From contig JAERTD010000071.1 of the NCBI GenBank assembly GCA_016845175.1, positions 28,798 through 92,797 on the forward strand: DNA of 64,000 nucleotides, given 5' to 3'. The notes beneath the pieces were generated by a model. That model did no database searches. It saw only the letters and a program-made list of their open reading frames with translations, and had not been told where the DNA came from. The first letter of the stretch is position 1. Each line of letters begins with the position of its first letter. Both the position numbers and the translations under genes were made by a program. This DNA is from Bacteroidota bacterium. Its GTDB lineage: Bacteria > Bacteroidota > Bacteroidia > Bacteroidales > F082. Below, piece by piece: positions 27,560-36,722 of the stretch.

Positions 27560-28078
27560 ATGAAATTGCATGCATTCTTACTCGCCTTTTTGATCCTGAC
27601 ATCTGCTGTAGTATTGGGTCAGACCAGAAACACAAGAATAACAGACGAAAAATTGAAAAAGGGCGTCCTGGTTGGATTTTGTGACAAACAGGGACTAAAG
27701 AAAGATGAGTACGGCACCTATTTCAATAGTCAGTACGAATTATATGAGCCTGCTGATAAATATGTAAAAAAGATCAGTGAAAAACTGGAAAGAGTTGAGG
27801 TGAAAATTGTTTTTGGTTCCTGGTGCCATGATAGTAAAATTCAGCTGCCTCGTTTTATAAAAGTGCTGGATTTGGCAGGTTACGATGAACGCGATTTAAT
27901 GATTATTGGGGTTGACAGCAATAAAAATGCACTCTTGATGAATATAGAAGACCTCGACATCAAGAGGGTGCCTACTTTTATTATTATGCAGAATGGGGTT
28001 GAACTGGGGCGCATTATTGAAAGCCCTGTAAAAAGCCTTGAAAGGGATCTTTGGAAGATTGTTAGAAAAGCCAAATAA
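27560..28078 (+). CDS. Periplasmic thioredoxin-fold protein with a single active-site cysteine
   Basis: 172 residues. A signal peptide (1-21, ends VLGQ) is followed by a thioredoxin-like fold: strand KIVFGSWCHDSKIQLPRF with the active-site position occupied by C-H-D-S, then the cis-proline loop KRVPTFIIMQNG near the end. Only the first cysteine of the usual CxxC pair is kept, so it cannot cycle like normal thioredoxin. It may bind or form mixed disulfides. Located 75 bases before panC but functionally unrelated; a shared transcript is possible. Confidence 0.82.
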   Translation: MKLHAFLLAFLILTSAVVLGQTRNTRITDEKLKKGVLVGFCDKQGLKKDEYGTYFNSQYELYEPADKYVKKISEKLERVEVKIVFGSWCHDSKIQLPRFIKVLDLAGYDERDLMIIGVDSNKNALLMNIEDLDIKRVPTFIIMQNGVELGRIIESPVKSLERDLWKIVRKAK

Positions 28079-28153
28079 GCAGCAGGACCATTATTTTCGA
28101 CTGGGTGGAAACCATTTCCCTGACTTGGCATACCCCATCACAAACCATAAGAA

Positions 28154-28996
28154 ATGCTACATTATTCTCATATCGTAGAAACCATGGATTATCTTCAACA
28201 GGCAAAATCTGAAGGTAAAACCATTGGATTTGTACCTACCATGGGCGCCTTACATGAAGGCCATCTGGAGTTGATGAGAAGGGCCAAAAGAGAAAATGAC
28301 TTACTCTGTGTGAGTATATTTGTCAACCCCATTCAGTTCAATAATCTTGCTGATCTTGAAAAATACCCAAGAAACCTTTCAGCGGATATTCAATTACTCC
28401 ATACGGTTTCCTGTGATGTTCTTTTCGCCCCCAACGCCAAAGAAATGTATCCGGAGGCTATCACAGAAACATTTGATTTTGGCGCATTGGAAAAGGTCAT
28501 GGAAGGAGCTTTCAGACCCGGTCATTTCAATGGTGTGGGCGTTGTAGTCAAAAAGCTCTTCGAGATTACGATGCCTCATAAGGCTTATTTTGGCGAAAAA
28601 GATTATCAGCAGTTGGCCATTATTCAAAAGCTTGTTGATATGGAATCCATGCCACTAGAAGTTATACCCTGTCCCATTGTAAGGGAGGCAGATGGACTGG
28701 CCATGAGTTCCAGAAATGCAAGATTAAGTGAGCGTGAGAGAGAGATTGCACCCCGAATTTTTCAAATCCTCCAACAGGCCCAAGGCTTGGTTTCACAGTA
28801 TAGTCCTGGGCAATTGAAACAATGGGTAATTAATGAAATAGGAAAAACCAAAGCCTTCACACTGGAATACTTTGAAATAGCTGAAGATAAGGGTTTACAG
28901 CTCATCAACCATTGGGATACAAGCATCGGCAGCCTTGGATTTATCGCCCTAAACCTAGGAAATGTCAGACTTATAGACAATATTAGATTTATTTAA
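28154..28996 (+). CDS. panC: Pantothenate synthetase
   Basis: 280 residues, full length. It joins pantoate and beta-alanine with ATP, the last step of vitamin B5 synthesis. Nucleotidyl-transferase signatures are clear: [16 protein letters not shown] (HIGH-like), [38 protein letters not shown], and the KMSKS-equivalent MSSRNARL. The pathway partner panD starts 45 bases after the stop, so the two are likely co-transcribed. Confidence 0.97.
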   Translation: MLHYSHIVETMDYLQQAKSEGKTIGFVPTMGALHEGHLELMRRAKRENDLLCVSIFVNPIQFNNLADLEKYPRNLSADIQLLHTVSCDVLFAPNAKEMYPEAITETFDFGALEKVMEGAFRPGHFNGVGVVVKKLFEITMPHKAYFGEKDYQQLAIIQKLVDMESMPLEVIPCPIVREADGLAMSSRNARLSEREREIAPRIFQILQQAQGLVSQYSPGQLKQWVINEIGKTKAFTLEYFEIAEDKGLQLINHWDTSIGSLGFIALNLGNVRLIDNIRFI

Positions 28997-29040
28997 TAAT
29001 TTTACCGCGAATTATAACATGGGTTCAACTCAACATAAGG

Positions 29041-29391
29041 ATGATGAACATTGAAGTCCTCAAATCTAAAATCCACCGCGCTACCATCACTCAGGCCGAC
29101 CTAAACTACATTGGCAGTATTGCCATTGATGAAGACATAATGGATGCGGTGAATCTCATTGAAAACGAAAAAGTTAGCATCTTCAATATTAATAATGGTG
29201 AGCGTTTATCCACTTATGTCATTAAAGGCAAAAGAGGCTCAGGGGTGATTTCCTTAAACGGAGCCGCTGCAAGAAAAGTTGCCGTAGGTGATTTGGTAAT
29301 TATCGTTTCTTATGCCAGCATGCCATTTGAAGAAGCTAAAAGCTTTAAACCAGCCATTCTTTTTCCCGGAGAAAACAACAGTTTAAAATAA
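29041..29391 (+). CDS. panD: Aspartate 1-decarboxylase proenzyme
   Basis: 116 residues. It makes beta-alanine from aspartate for PanC. The self-cleavage site is present: the NYIGS segment with Gly25-Ser26, where Ser26 becomes the pyruvoyl group. Also seen are KIHRATIT (substrate Arg/Lys region), [12 protein letters not shown] and [17 protein letters not shown]. Two ATGs in a row begin the gene (29041 and 29044); either could be used. It follows panC and precedes a UPF0104 membrane gene by four bases. Confidence 0.97.
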   Translation: MMNIEVLKSKIHRATITQADLNYIGSIAIDEDIMDAVNLIENEKVSIFNINNGERLSTYVIKGKRGSGVISLNGAAARKVAVGDLVIIVSYASMPFEEAKSFKPAILFPGENNSLK

Positions 29392-29395
29392 TACT

Positions 29396-30424
29396 TTGGC
29401 CAGCCTGCTCAGAAAAAGGATTGTATCCATATTGGAATACCTGTTTTTTTTAGGTCTGGGCTTGCTTTTATTATGGTTAAGTTTCAGAAACCTTGACCTG
29501 AATGAAGTATGGGTCGATGTTGTTGAAGCGGAATACTCCTGGCTGTTTATTGCTTTAATTTTTGCCATCCTATCACATATTGCCAGAGCATTGCGTTGGA
29601 ACTTGCTGATCAATGCCATGGGCTATAAGACCAAAGTTTCTACTACTTTTTTTGCCGTAATGGTAGGCTATATGGCCAATACAGCTGTTCCACGGATGGG
29701 TGAGTTTATGCGTTGCGGAGTACTATCAAAAAAAGAAAAAATACCCTTCAATGCTTTGTTCGGTACGGTGATCTCAGAGCGACTGTTTGATCTGGTGATT
29801 CTATTTATCATCATTTTTCTAATGATCGCCTTTCAACTGGAACTACTGGGAGGCTTTTTGAGTGATGTGTTCGGGCCATTAATCGAAAGCACCTTTAACA
29901 ATGCAGGTACCATTGCAATCCTGATACTTTCATTTGTGGCCATCCTCATTCTTGCTGCCTTTATCATCCAAAAAAACAAAGAATATATTCTCAAGAGACC
30001 CTTTTATTTAAAGGTCTTAGGGTTTTTAAGGGGTTTATGGGAAGGCATCTTAACCATTCACAAACTCAAAAGTAAATCACTGTTCCTGTTCTATTCAGCT
30101 CTCATCTGGCTTTGTTATGCCTTTATGGTTTACATACCTGTGATGATGCTACCTGAGACCGCCTCTTTACTATTTATAGATGGATTAACCATATTGGCTA
30201 TCGGTAGCCTGGGCATTGTAGCACCGGTGCCAGGTGGGATCGGAGCCTACCATTTTATCGTTAAAGCTATATTAGTTGAACTCTACCATATAGAGGGTAA
30301 TGCAGCCGGATCATTTGCAGCCATTACCCATGCAGGACAAACCATATTAAACGTGGGTTTGGGCGCACTTTCTTACTTCTTTCTTATCTTTTTAGCAAAA
30401 AAACAACCTCCACTCAATGAATAA
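29396..30424 (+). CDS. UPF0104 / lysylphosphatidylglycerol synthase-like transmembrane protein
   Basis: 342 residues, about eight membrane helices. It apparently starts with TTG, since the next ATG in frame is about 75 residues in; the TTG lies four bases after the panD stop. Family marks: SHIARALRWNLLINAMGY, TAVPRMGEFMRCGVL, and the late VAPVPGGIGAYHFIVKAIL motif. It is a paralog of the protein at 24437-25492 and likewise lacks a catalytic transferase domain, so lipid-linked transport is a guess. Its end overlaps the start of the next gene by eight bases, pointing to a panC-panD-UPF0104-nucleotidyltransferase operon. Confidence 0.85.
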   Translation: MASLLRKRIVSILEYLFFLGLGLLLLWLSFRNLDLNEVWVDVVEAEYSWLFIALIFAILSHIARALRWNLLINAMGYKTKVSTTFFAVMVGYMANTAVPRMGEFMRCGVLSKKEKIPFNALFGTVISERLFDLVILFIIIFLMIAFQLELLGGFLSDVFGPLIESTFNNAGTIAILILSFVAILILAAFIIQKNKEYILKRPFYLKVLGFLRGLWEGILTIHKLKSKSLFLFYSALIWLCYAFMVYIPVMMLPETASLLFIDGLTILAIGSLGIVAPVPGGIGAYHFIVKAILVELYHIEGNAAGSFAAITHAGQTILNVGLGALSYFFLIFLAKKQPPLNE

Positions 30425-30914
30425 ACTGGACTTTATCAACGGACGCATTCTGGATGATGCAACATTGGACCATCAACTGGCCATTTGGCGTTTTAAGAGT
30501 AAATCAATCGTGTTTACCAATGGCTGTTTCGATCTGCTCCATTTGGGTCATATAGATTATCTGAGTAAGGCAAAAGATAAAGGAGACATCCTTATTATAG
30601 GAATTAATACCGATGACTCCGTACGCCGCTTAAACAAAGGTAGTTCCCGACCCATAACTGATGAAAAAGCCAGGGCCACCATAATGGCTGCACTTGGCTT
30701 TGTGGATGCCATTGTGCTATTTGATGAGGATACACCCTATGAATTGATCAAAAAAGTTCAACCGGATGTTTTGGTGAAAGGAGAAGACTACAAAGTTGAA
30801 GATATTGTAGGTTATGATATTGTCTCCGCCAAAGGTGGAAGGGTCGAAACCATTGCCTTTCTTGAAGGTTATTCAACGACTGCTATCGAGAGAAGAATTA
30901 TCGCTGCTGTATAA
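30417..30914 (+). CDS. RfaE2-like cytidylyltransferase-fold nucleotidyltransferase
   Basis: 165 residues. It equals the C-terminal half of HldE: IVFTNGCFDLLHLGHIDYL carries the HxGH nucleotide-binding motif, then GINTDDSVRRLNKGSSRPI, a P-DVLVKGEDY segment and YSTTAIERRI near the end. The family adds AMP to heptose-1-phosphate for LPS core or related glycans. In Bacteroidota the gene is stand-alone, and the matching kinase domain is elsewhere. Its start overlaps the upstream membrane-protein gene. Confidence 0.92.
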   Translation: MNKLDFINGRILDDATLDHQLAIWRFKSKSIVFTNGCFDLLHLGHIDYLSKAKDKGDILIIGINTDDSVRRLNKGSSRPITDEKARATIMAALGFVDAIVLFDEDTPYELIKKVQPDVLVKGEDYKVEDIVGYDIVSAKGGRVETIAFLEGYSTTAIERRIIAAV

Positions 30915-31070
30915 AACATCAAAAATCAGAAGTTTCAAGACATATTAGTAAAGAAAGTGAGCCGTTCTTCTTCCTTTTCTTTCCTCTTGGTTTTATATTG
31001 ATGGGCTAGGCTGTTAGCTAAAGAAAGTGTACTTTTATTTTTAAAACAGCTAGCTTAAAAAAAACCATTT

Positions 31071-32435
31071 ATGGCCAAGTCTAAATCCGTTTATTTCTGT
31101 CAGAATTGTGGCAATCAATCCAGCAAATGGCTGGGCAAATGTCCTGCTTGTGGTGAGTGGAATACTTTTGTAGAAGAGGTGGTTAGCAAGGCTGATGACA
31201 GAAAAACAGGACTAAAGGAAGACCATAAAAAGGCAAAACCTCTTGCTATCCGCGAGATAAGTTTTGAGAAAGAGGAGCGCATGGACACCCACAATAAGGA
31301 GTTGAATCGGGTATTGGGAGGCGGCCTGGTTCCTGGATCTATTGTTTTACTCGGCGGAGAGCCAGGTATTGGAAAGTCTACTTTGTTGCTGCAGATGGCT
31401 CTTCATATGAAGGGAAGTAAAATCCTTTATGTGTCAGGGGAAGAGAGCGGAAGACAATTAAAAATGCGGGCTGACCGCTTAGGGATTCAAAATGATGATT
31501 GCCTGATTCTCAATGAAACTTTCACTGGAGAAATATTCAGACATATAGGTGATATATCGCCGGATCTTGTGGTGATCGACTCCATCCAAACCCTATATAC
31601 TGATATGCTGGAGTCCTCAGCAGGTAGTATCTCACAAATTCGGGAAACTGCGGCTGAACTGCAGCGTTTTGCCAAATCTTCCAATATTCCGGTGATGCTC
31701 ATCGGTCATATCACCAAGGATGGCAACCTGGCTGGACCAAAGTTATTGGAACATATGGTGGATACGGTTTTGCATTTTGAAGGAGATCGTCATTATGGCT
31801 TCCGGATTATCCGATCTGTTAAAAACCGTTTCGGATCCACTTCGGAGTTGGGTATTTTTGAGATGCAATCGGGTGGTCTTCGGGAAGTTAACAATCCCAG
31901 TGAAATCTTACTTTCCCACCGTAAAGAGGCGGTGAGTGGTGTGGCCATCGCGGCCATGATTGAGGGCCAACGACCCATGCTCATAGAAACTCAGGCATTG
32001 GTGGGACAATCGGCTTACGGAACACCCCAACGCTCCTCCACGGGTTTCGATTTGAGACGAATGAATATGTTGCTGGCCGTGCTCGAAAAACGCAGTGGTT
32101 TAAAGGTAAGTGCCAAAGATGTGTTTTTAAATATTGCCGGTGGCATTCGAGTTGATGATCCTGCCATTGATCTTGCTGTGGCAGCTGCTGTACTATCCTC
32201 CACTACTGATAACCCCATTAGCAATAATATGTGTTTTGCCGGAGAATTAGGATTGTCCGGTGAGATTCGTGCGGTAAGTCGCGTAGAAAGTCGGATTTCT
32301 GAAGCAGAAAAATTGGGTTTCGAAAAAATTATGATACCCAAATTTAACCTCAAAGGTCTCAATTCAAAACAATTCAATATTGAAATGGTTCCAGTATCCA
32401 GTATAGGTGAGGTGATTGCTTTGCTCATCAACTAG
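31071..32435 (+). CDS. radA: DNA repair protein RadA
   Basis: 454 residues, full length. It helps recombination by driving branch migration. The N-terminal zinc finger has Cys10, Cys13, Cys24 and Cys27. The RecA-like ATPase has Walker A GGEPGIGKST (Lys102), Walker B LVVIDSIQT, and the RadA-specific KNRFGSTSELG. The C-terminal Lon-type domain (about 290-454) includes GGIRVDDPAIDLAVAAAVLSS. It is preceded by 156 bases without a confident promoter; the sequence TACTTTTA near 31030 is one base from consensus. Confidence 0.97.
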   Translation: MAKSKSVYFCQNCGNQSSKWLGKCPACGEWNTFVEEVVSKADDRKTGLKEDHKKAKPLAIREISFEKEERMDTHNKELNRVLGGGLVPGSIVLLGGEPGIGKSTLLLQMALHMKGSKILYVSGEESGRQLKMRADRLGIQNDDCLILNETFTGEIFRHIGDISPDLVVIDSIQTLYTDMLESSAGSISQIRETAAELQRFAKSSNIPVMLIGHITKDGNLAGPKLLEHMVDTVLHFEGDRHYGFRIIRSVKNRFGSTSELGIFEMQSGGLREVNNPSEILLSHRKEAVSGVAIAAMIEGQRPMLIETQALVGQSAYGTPQRSSTGFDLRRMNMLLAVLEKRSGLKVSAKDVFLNIAGGIRVDDPAIDLAVAAAVLSSTTDNPISNNMCFAGELGLSGEIRAVSRVESRISEAEKLGFEKIMIPKFNLKGLNSKQFNIEMVPVSSIGEVIALLIN

Positions 32436-32507
32436 ACAATTATCCAAGTCAGTTTCTGTGGTGAATTACGAGGGTTATCTGAGCAAATTTAATTGATTGT
32501 TCAGGTC

Positions 32508-32927
32508 TCAGATCATGAATATGGACAGTGTTCTTTTTCGGATAAAGAAGAATCTTTCCAGAGCAATCAGGGCAACAATTACGGCACCTACTTCCACCAA
32601 CAACCAATTGATTTGCACATCAGATATTGGCAGTGAAAAAGAACCAAAAATGGAGGATAGTTGTGAGGTCAATATCAACGCATAACCTGAAAGGGATAGA
32701 TATAGGCGACTGTAGAATTCAGGGGTAACAAAATAAATGATGGCAAAGAAAAGCAGTATAGATCCAATAATCATGGAAGGAACCTGCAATTTGTTCCAAT
32801 TGAAAGCATTTTGTTTTTCCGCTTCAGCAGCTGCAATGGTCTGCATCACCTGATCGGTAAAACCTTGAGGGGCCTTTTCAACCCCTTCCAGTAATAGTTC
32901 CTTTATCAACTTATCTTCATTCTCCAT
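32508..32927 (-). CDS. Membrane anti-sigma-like protein
   Basis: 139 residues from ATG 32927, ten bases after the sigma gene stop; an upstream TTG would overlap that gene. The first 45 residues are soluble and helical (DKLIKELLLEGVEKAPQGFT), followed by two or three membrane helices (about 55-75, 80-100, 108-128). Its place directly after an ECF sigma gene and its topology point to a membrane anti-sigma factor or a co-regulated partner. There is no clear zinc-binding anti-sigma motif. Confidence 0.75.
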   Translation of the reverse strand: MENEDKLIKELLLEGVEKAPQGFTDQVMQTIAAAEAEKQNAFNWNKLQVPSMIIGSILLFFAIIYFVTPEFYSRLYLSLSGYALILTSQLSSIFGSFSLPISDVQINWLLVEVGAVIVALIALERFFFIRKRTLSIFMI

Positions 32928-32937
32928 GGCCGTAAAT

Positions 32938-33504
32938 TTAGTAAAAAGCAAGTGCTCCCTGCCTCGACTTGCTCACAATATCTTGTAGTTTCTTACGAAT
33001 CCGAAATAATTTCACCTTCACATTTGACAAACTGATGCCCATAATCTTGCTGATCTCTTCCACTGATTTCTCATCCAGATAAAATAGGGTAACCAGCATA
33101 TGATCATCCGGCTTAAGTGTATTCATGGCTTGCTTCAACAAACCGAATTTTTCTTCAATGGCTTCAGCCGGAACTTCATTTTCTGTTTTTTGCTGTTGCC
33201 TGTTCTCCTGAACCACATCAAAAGCCACACTCTGGATTTTCTTTTTTCTGGTCTCAGAAATGGCAGTATTATAGGCAATGCGATAAATCCAGGTGGAGAA
33301 AGTCGCTTCTTTTCTGAACTTATTTAATGAAGTATAGGCCTTTACAAATACATCCTGTGCCAACTCCTCCGCCAGTTCTTTATTCCTTACTACTTTCAGC
33401 ACCAATGAATATACCCTGTCCTTATAGCGATCCACCAACACTGCAAATGCATGTTGATCGCCCTCCAATACCTTCCCGATGACTATTTCGTCGGTTTCCT
33501 TCAT
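32938..33504 (-). CDS. ECF-type RNA polymerase sigma factor
   Basis: 188 residues. Region 2 (about 20-90) has FAVLVDRYKDRVYSLV, AEELAQDVFVKAYTSL and TFSTWIYRIAYN. Region 4 (about 130-180) has LVTLFYLDEKSVEEISKIMG and SNVKVKLFRIRKKL. It directs polymerase to a small regulon, and the next gene probably controls it. It starts with an AAAGG-spaced ATG. It is divergent from the M64 peptidase gene, with both promoter elements within 30 bases of each other. Confidence 0.95.
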   Translation of the reverse strand: MKETDEIVIGKVLEGDQHAFAVLVDRYKDRVYSLVLKVVRNKELAEELAQDVFVKAYTSLNKFRKEATFSTWIYRIAYNTAISETRKKKIQSVAFDVVQENRQQQKTENEVPAEAIEEKFGLLKQAMNTLKPDDHMLVTLFYLDEKSVEEISKIMGISLSNVKVKLFRIRKKLQDIVSKSRQGALAFY

Positions 33505-33578
33505 CCTTTACATTTGACGCAAGCCTTTGCCTCAGGTTACACAATCAGACTGAATTCTCATTGAGATGCCAATCACAC

Positions 33579-33586
33579 CAAAGATA
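33579..33586 (-). promoter_or_regulatory. -7 promoter element for the sigma operon
   Basis: Minus strand TATCTTTG, 75 bases upstream of the sigma start. It lies 12 bases from the divergent M64 promoter element, so the two promoters overlap. Confidence 0.5.
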
Positions 33587-33598
33587 CCCATCATTTAT

Positions 33599-33606
33599 TA
33601 CTTTTG
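33599..33606 (+). promoter_or_regulatory. -7 promoter element for M64 peptidase
   Basis: TACTTTTG, 56 bases before ATG 33662. It lies inside the longer possible frame, which supports the later start. Confidence 0.5.
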
Positions 33607-33661
33607 TCAATTCAACCATATAAGCACGAAGTTTACTGAAATTGAACCCAATCTAAATCCC

Positions 33662-34930
33662 ATGAAATATCTGACATTAACTATTCTTCTGTGTATTGGC
33701 TTTACAACCCAGGCACAATTTGACAATTACTTTGAAAATAAAAGTTTGCGTATGGATTATTACCACAGTGGTAATGATAAAGAAGAAGTTTTCTCCTTTG
33801 ACGGACTATTGGAGGAGCCCTACTGGGGCGGATCAAAAACCAATTTGGTTGATGAAATGGGTTATGGCAATTATTTTGTAAAGGTGTTCGACCTTGAAAG
33901 CAATACGCTCATTTATTCAAGGGGATTTAACAGCCTGTTTGGGGAATGGCAAACCACCAATGAAGCCAAAGAAACCTGGAGAAGTCTTTCCGAATCTGTG
34001 GTGATCCCTTATCCCAAATCAAGTGTAAAAATCGTATTGTACAGTCGAAGCTGGGAAGGTGTTTTTGAAGAAAAATTTGCTTATGTGGCTGATCCTGAAA
34101 ACTATTTTATCAAACAGGATCAACGGATGAAATATCCTTCATTTGACGTTCATATTAGTGGAGATCCTGCACAAAAGGTAGATGTGGTTATATTACCCGA
34201 AGGCTATACTGCTGATGAGATGGGTCTGTTTGTGAGTGATTGTAGGCAATTTGCAAAAGACCTTTTCACCTTCTCTCCCTTCAGCAACAATACCGACAAG
34301 TTTAACATTCGTGGTATTTTAGCTCCTTCTGAAGAGTCAGGTGTTGATATCCCGGCTCAGGATATCTGGAAACGTACCCTGATGAATGCCAGTTTTTACA
34401 CCTTCGACAGTGAGCGCTATTTAATGAGCTTTGACAATATGAGCGTGAGAGACCTGGCGGCCAATGCGGCTTACGACCAGATTTATATTTTGGTTAACAG
34501 TACAAAATATGGTGGTGGAGCCATTTTGAACTATTATAATGTGAGCGTGAACAGCAATGAGCAGTCTGCAAAAATTATTGTCCATGAATTCGGTCATGGA
34601 TTTGCAGGCCTGGCCGATGAATATTTTGATTCTTCCACTTCATACAATGATTTCTACAATCTTGATATTGAGCCCTACGAACCCAATATCTCAACCATGG
34701 TGGCCTTCGAAGACAAATGGCAACATATGATCAAAAAGCGAACACCCGTACCCACACCTGACACCAGCATATATTATGATCGTGTGGGTGCTTTTGAAGG
34801 CGGAGGCTATGTGGCCAAAGGCATGTTTCGTCCCATGCATGATTGCCTGATGCATACTTTTAAGGGTGACCAGTTTTGTCCGGTTTGTGAGGAAGCCATT
34901 CAGAAAATGATAGATTTTTATACAGAATAA
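33662..34930 (+). CDS. Secreted M64 (IgA peptidase-type) metallopeptidase
   Basis: 422 residues from ATG 33662, where a signal peptide (ends TQAQ) begins; the frame is open back to 33566 but that part precedes the promoter. Residues 20-140 form the N-terminal M64 domain. The catalytic part has VDVVILPEGYT, YDQIYILVNSTKYGG, and the zinc motif HEFGH (His308, Glu309, His312) followed by GFAGLADEY. The C-terminus has HDCLMHTF and FCPVCEEAIQKM. The family includes Clostridium IgA protease, but most members have unknown substrates. It is divergent from an ECF sigma operon. No T9SS domain, so likely periplasmic or lipid-independent outer location. Confidence 0.9.
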   Translation: MKYLTLTILLCIGFTTQAQFDNYFENKSLRMDYYHSGNDKEEVFSFDGLLEEPYWGGSKTNLVDEMGYGNYFVKVFDLESNTLIYSRGFNSLFGEWQTTNEAKETWRSLSESVVIPYPKSSVKIVLYSRSWEGVFEEKFAYVADPENYFIKQDQRMKYPSFDVHISGDPAQKVDVVILPEGYTADEMGLFVSDCRQFAKDLFTFSPFSNNTDKFNIRGILAPSEESGVDIPAQDIWKRTLMNASFYTFDSERYLMSFDNMSVRDLAANAAYDQIYILVNSTKYGGGAILNYYNVSVNSNEQSAKIIVHEFGHGFAGLADEYFDSSTSYNDFYNLDIEPYEPNISTMVAFEDKWQHMIKKRTPVPTPDTSIYYDRVGAFEGGGYVAKGMFRPMHDCLMHTFKGDQFCPVCEEAIQKMIDFYTE

Positions 34931-34959
34931 TGCTGCAAAGGAAGATGATCTGGCTCCAA

Positions 34960-36513
34960 TTATTGGTCGATAATCTCAGACCCACTGCCAAAATTGAAGG
35001 TGGCTCCCAGAAAAAGACTTAGCCCATGGTACATGACCTTCATATTGTTTTGCCTTACCCCTTGTAAAGGTGCATTTTCGATGGTATTAAACTCCACTGG
35101 ATCCTGAAAATTAACGATCTGCTCCTGCCCTTTTCGTTGACCATGAGTATATTTTAATCCTGCAAACAACTCATGTCTGAATAAATTAAAACGAGCACCT
35201 ATACTCATGTGATACCTGTTGTAATTAGAAAGGGCGTAGCTATTATAGTTCTCCAATCCTTTCAAATCGCTATCTAATCCAGAATTTAAGTCTGTTTTCA
35301 ACCCACCCATCAATAACCATGAATCGTTAATCCGCCAACGATAGGCGAAAGCAATATTAAAAATACTTCTGGAAGCAGAAGCATAAGACATCCAGTCGGA
35401 TTCAGGATTAAAACTATCATAGACATCAATCCCAATACTTGACTTTGTGGATGCCTGTATTGGTTTGTAAGCTTCAATGGCTGCAAACCATTCAGCAGTA
35501 AGATAAAAAGTATGTTTGAGGTCCAGGGATTCGTAGGTGATACCTGCTGCTATTGAAAAAGGATCTTTTTCATTTACTGTTATTTGATCCTTTACCTGAT
35601 TGTCAACCAATAACACATCCGGCAAAAAGCCCTCGCCATCAGGATCGGCTATATTGATCATATTTAACTCCTGATTGAGCTCTTTGCCATCAGAAAATAC
35701 ATTAATCGAAGGAAGAGTAACATTCAAACCTGCCCCAAATTGCCCTTCCTTAAAACTAAGACCCAACTTAAATACGAGTCGGTAATTGTTATAATGAAGG
35801 TATTTATGATTGTTAGAACTAGCAATATAAAACGGTATCTGCTCCTCTCCGTCATAGATAGTATCAGACAAGGGATGGGCTCTGGTAGAAAGAATTTCAC
35901 GGAAATACATGGTTTTAATGGAAGCGAACATACTGGCTCCCATCGACCATCTTTCTGAGAGTTTATAGGAAGCTCCTATGCCTATCCAGTAATCGCTAAA
36001 ATCCATTTCGTAGCGGTAATTCCCTAAGTATCTTTCTTCTCCGGGAAGACTCTTGAGGATATCCACCTTCTTTTCCACTGAATTGGACAAAGAAACATAA
36101 TTGGAAACCTTATTCATAGTGGCCAACTCCACATACAGTCGCCTTTCCTTTGGTTTGATTATGTAGCTGATAAACCTGGGTTGTACCAAGAACCTAAGGG
36201 AATTCAAATCAACTCCATTACCCAGGGCATTGTGCAAATAATTGCTTTCGAGTGAAAACAGGCTGGCATTCAAAGACAGTTTGCTATAATCAGCATCGGA
36301 GATATTGGCTGGATTATAATAAATGGCACTGATTCCGGATCCACCCCCCACCACGGCACCAGCCAGCATAGAGGATTCTTCGTTAAAACTCTGGTTCCAA
36401 TAATGCTGGGTTTGTCCCATTACACTTATGAGAAACATGCCATTCAAAACAATTGATACAAAAACAATTCGCAGGACTGTCGATGTCCTAAAAAACAACT
36501 TCATGGTGCTCAT
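34960..36513 (-). CDS. FadL/OmpP1-like outer membrane beta-barrel protein
   Basis: 517 residues. A long hydrophobic N-terminus (about 1-33, ends VMGQ; ATG at 36504 would give a neater signal peptide) is followed by HYWNQSFNEESSMLAGAVVGGGSGISAIYYNPA. That segment resembles the FadL/TodX N-terminus, where the mature chain plugs the barrel and the NPA segment is conserved. The rest alternates aromatic strands typical of a 14-strand barrel and ends in FNFGSGSEIIDQ. The family transports hydrophobic molecules. The substrate is unknown. It is divergent from the exopolysaccharide-like operon, but a link is unproven. Confidence 0.72.
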   Translation of the reverse strand: MSTMKLFFRTSTVLRIVFVSIVLNGMFLISVMGQTQHYWNQSFNEESSMLAGAVVGGGSGISAIYYNPANISDADYSKLSLNASLFSLESNYLHNALGNGVDLNSLRFLVQPRFISYIIKPKERRLYVELATMNKVSNYVSLSNSVEKKVDILKSLPGEERYLGNYRYEMDFSDYWIGIGASYKLSERWSMGASMFASIKTMYFREILSTRAHPLSDTIYDGEEQIPFYIASSNNHKYLHYNNYRLVFKLGLSFKEGQFGAGLNVTLPSINVFSDGKELNQELNMINIADPDGEGFLPDVLLVDNQVKDQITVNEKDPFSIAAGITYESLDLKHTFYLTAEWFAAIEAYKPIQASTKSSIGIDVYDSFNPESDWMSYASASRSIFNIAFAYRWRINDSWLLMGGLKTDLNSGLDSDLKGLENYNSYALSNYNRYHMSIGARFNLFRHELFAGLKYTHGQRKGQEQIVNFQDPVEFNTIENAPLQGVRQNNMKVMYHGLSLFLGATFNFGSGSEIIDQ

Positions 36514-36688
36514 ATTACAAAAGGTAAACTTACAAAATCACTGGAGATTTGTGCCACTACTGCCTTTTATTTAAATAGGATCAAACCTTAAAACAGCTCT
36601 TGATATAATTGTGGTACAAAAAGAAGGTTTTATTGTATTCTTAATCCAGATAATAAATGTAAGGTTTTATATGTATGACTATTAGCAC

Positions 36689-36696
36689 TATCTTTG
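36689..36696 (+). promoter_or_regulatory. -7 promoter element for the TPR-barrel/GT2/GH26 operon
   Basis: TATCTTTG, 27 bases before ATG 36723 and 81 before ATG 36777. A T-rich stretch lies at the -33 distance. Confidence 0.5.
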
Positions 36697-36722
36697 CAAA
36701 ACAACCTTCCTATATCTATTGA

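Noticed and set aside
33566..33661. Longer N-terminus for the M64 peptidase
   Set aside because: It would start upstream of the promoter element and place residues before a good signal peptide.
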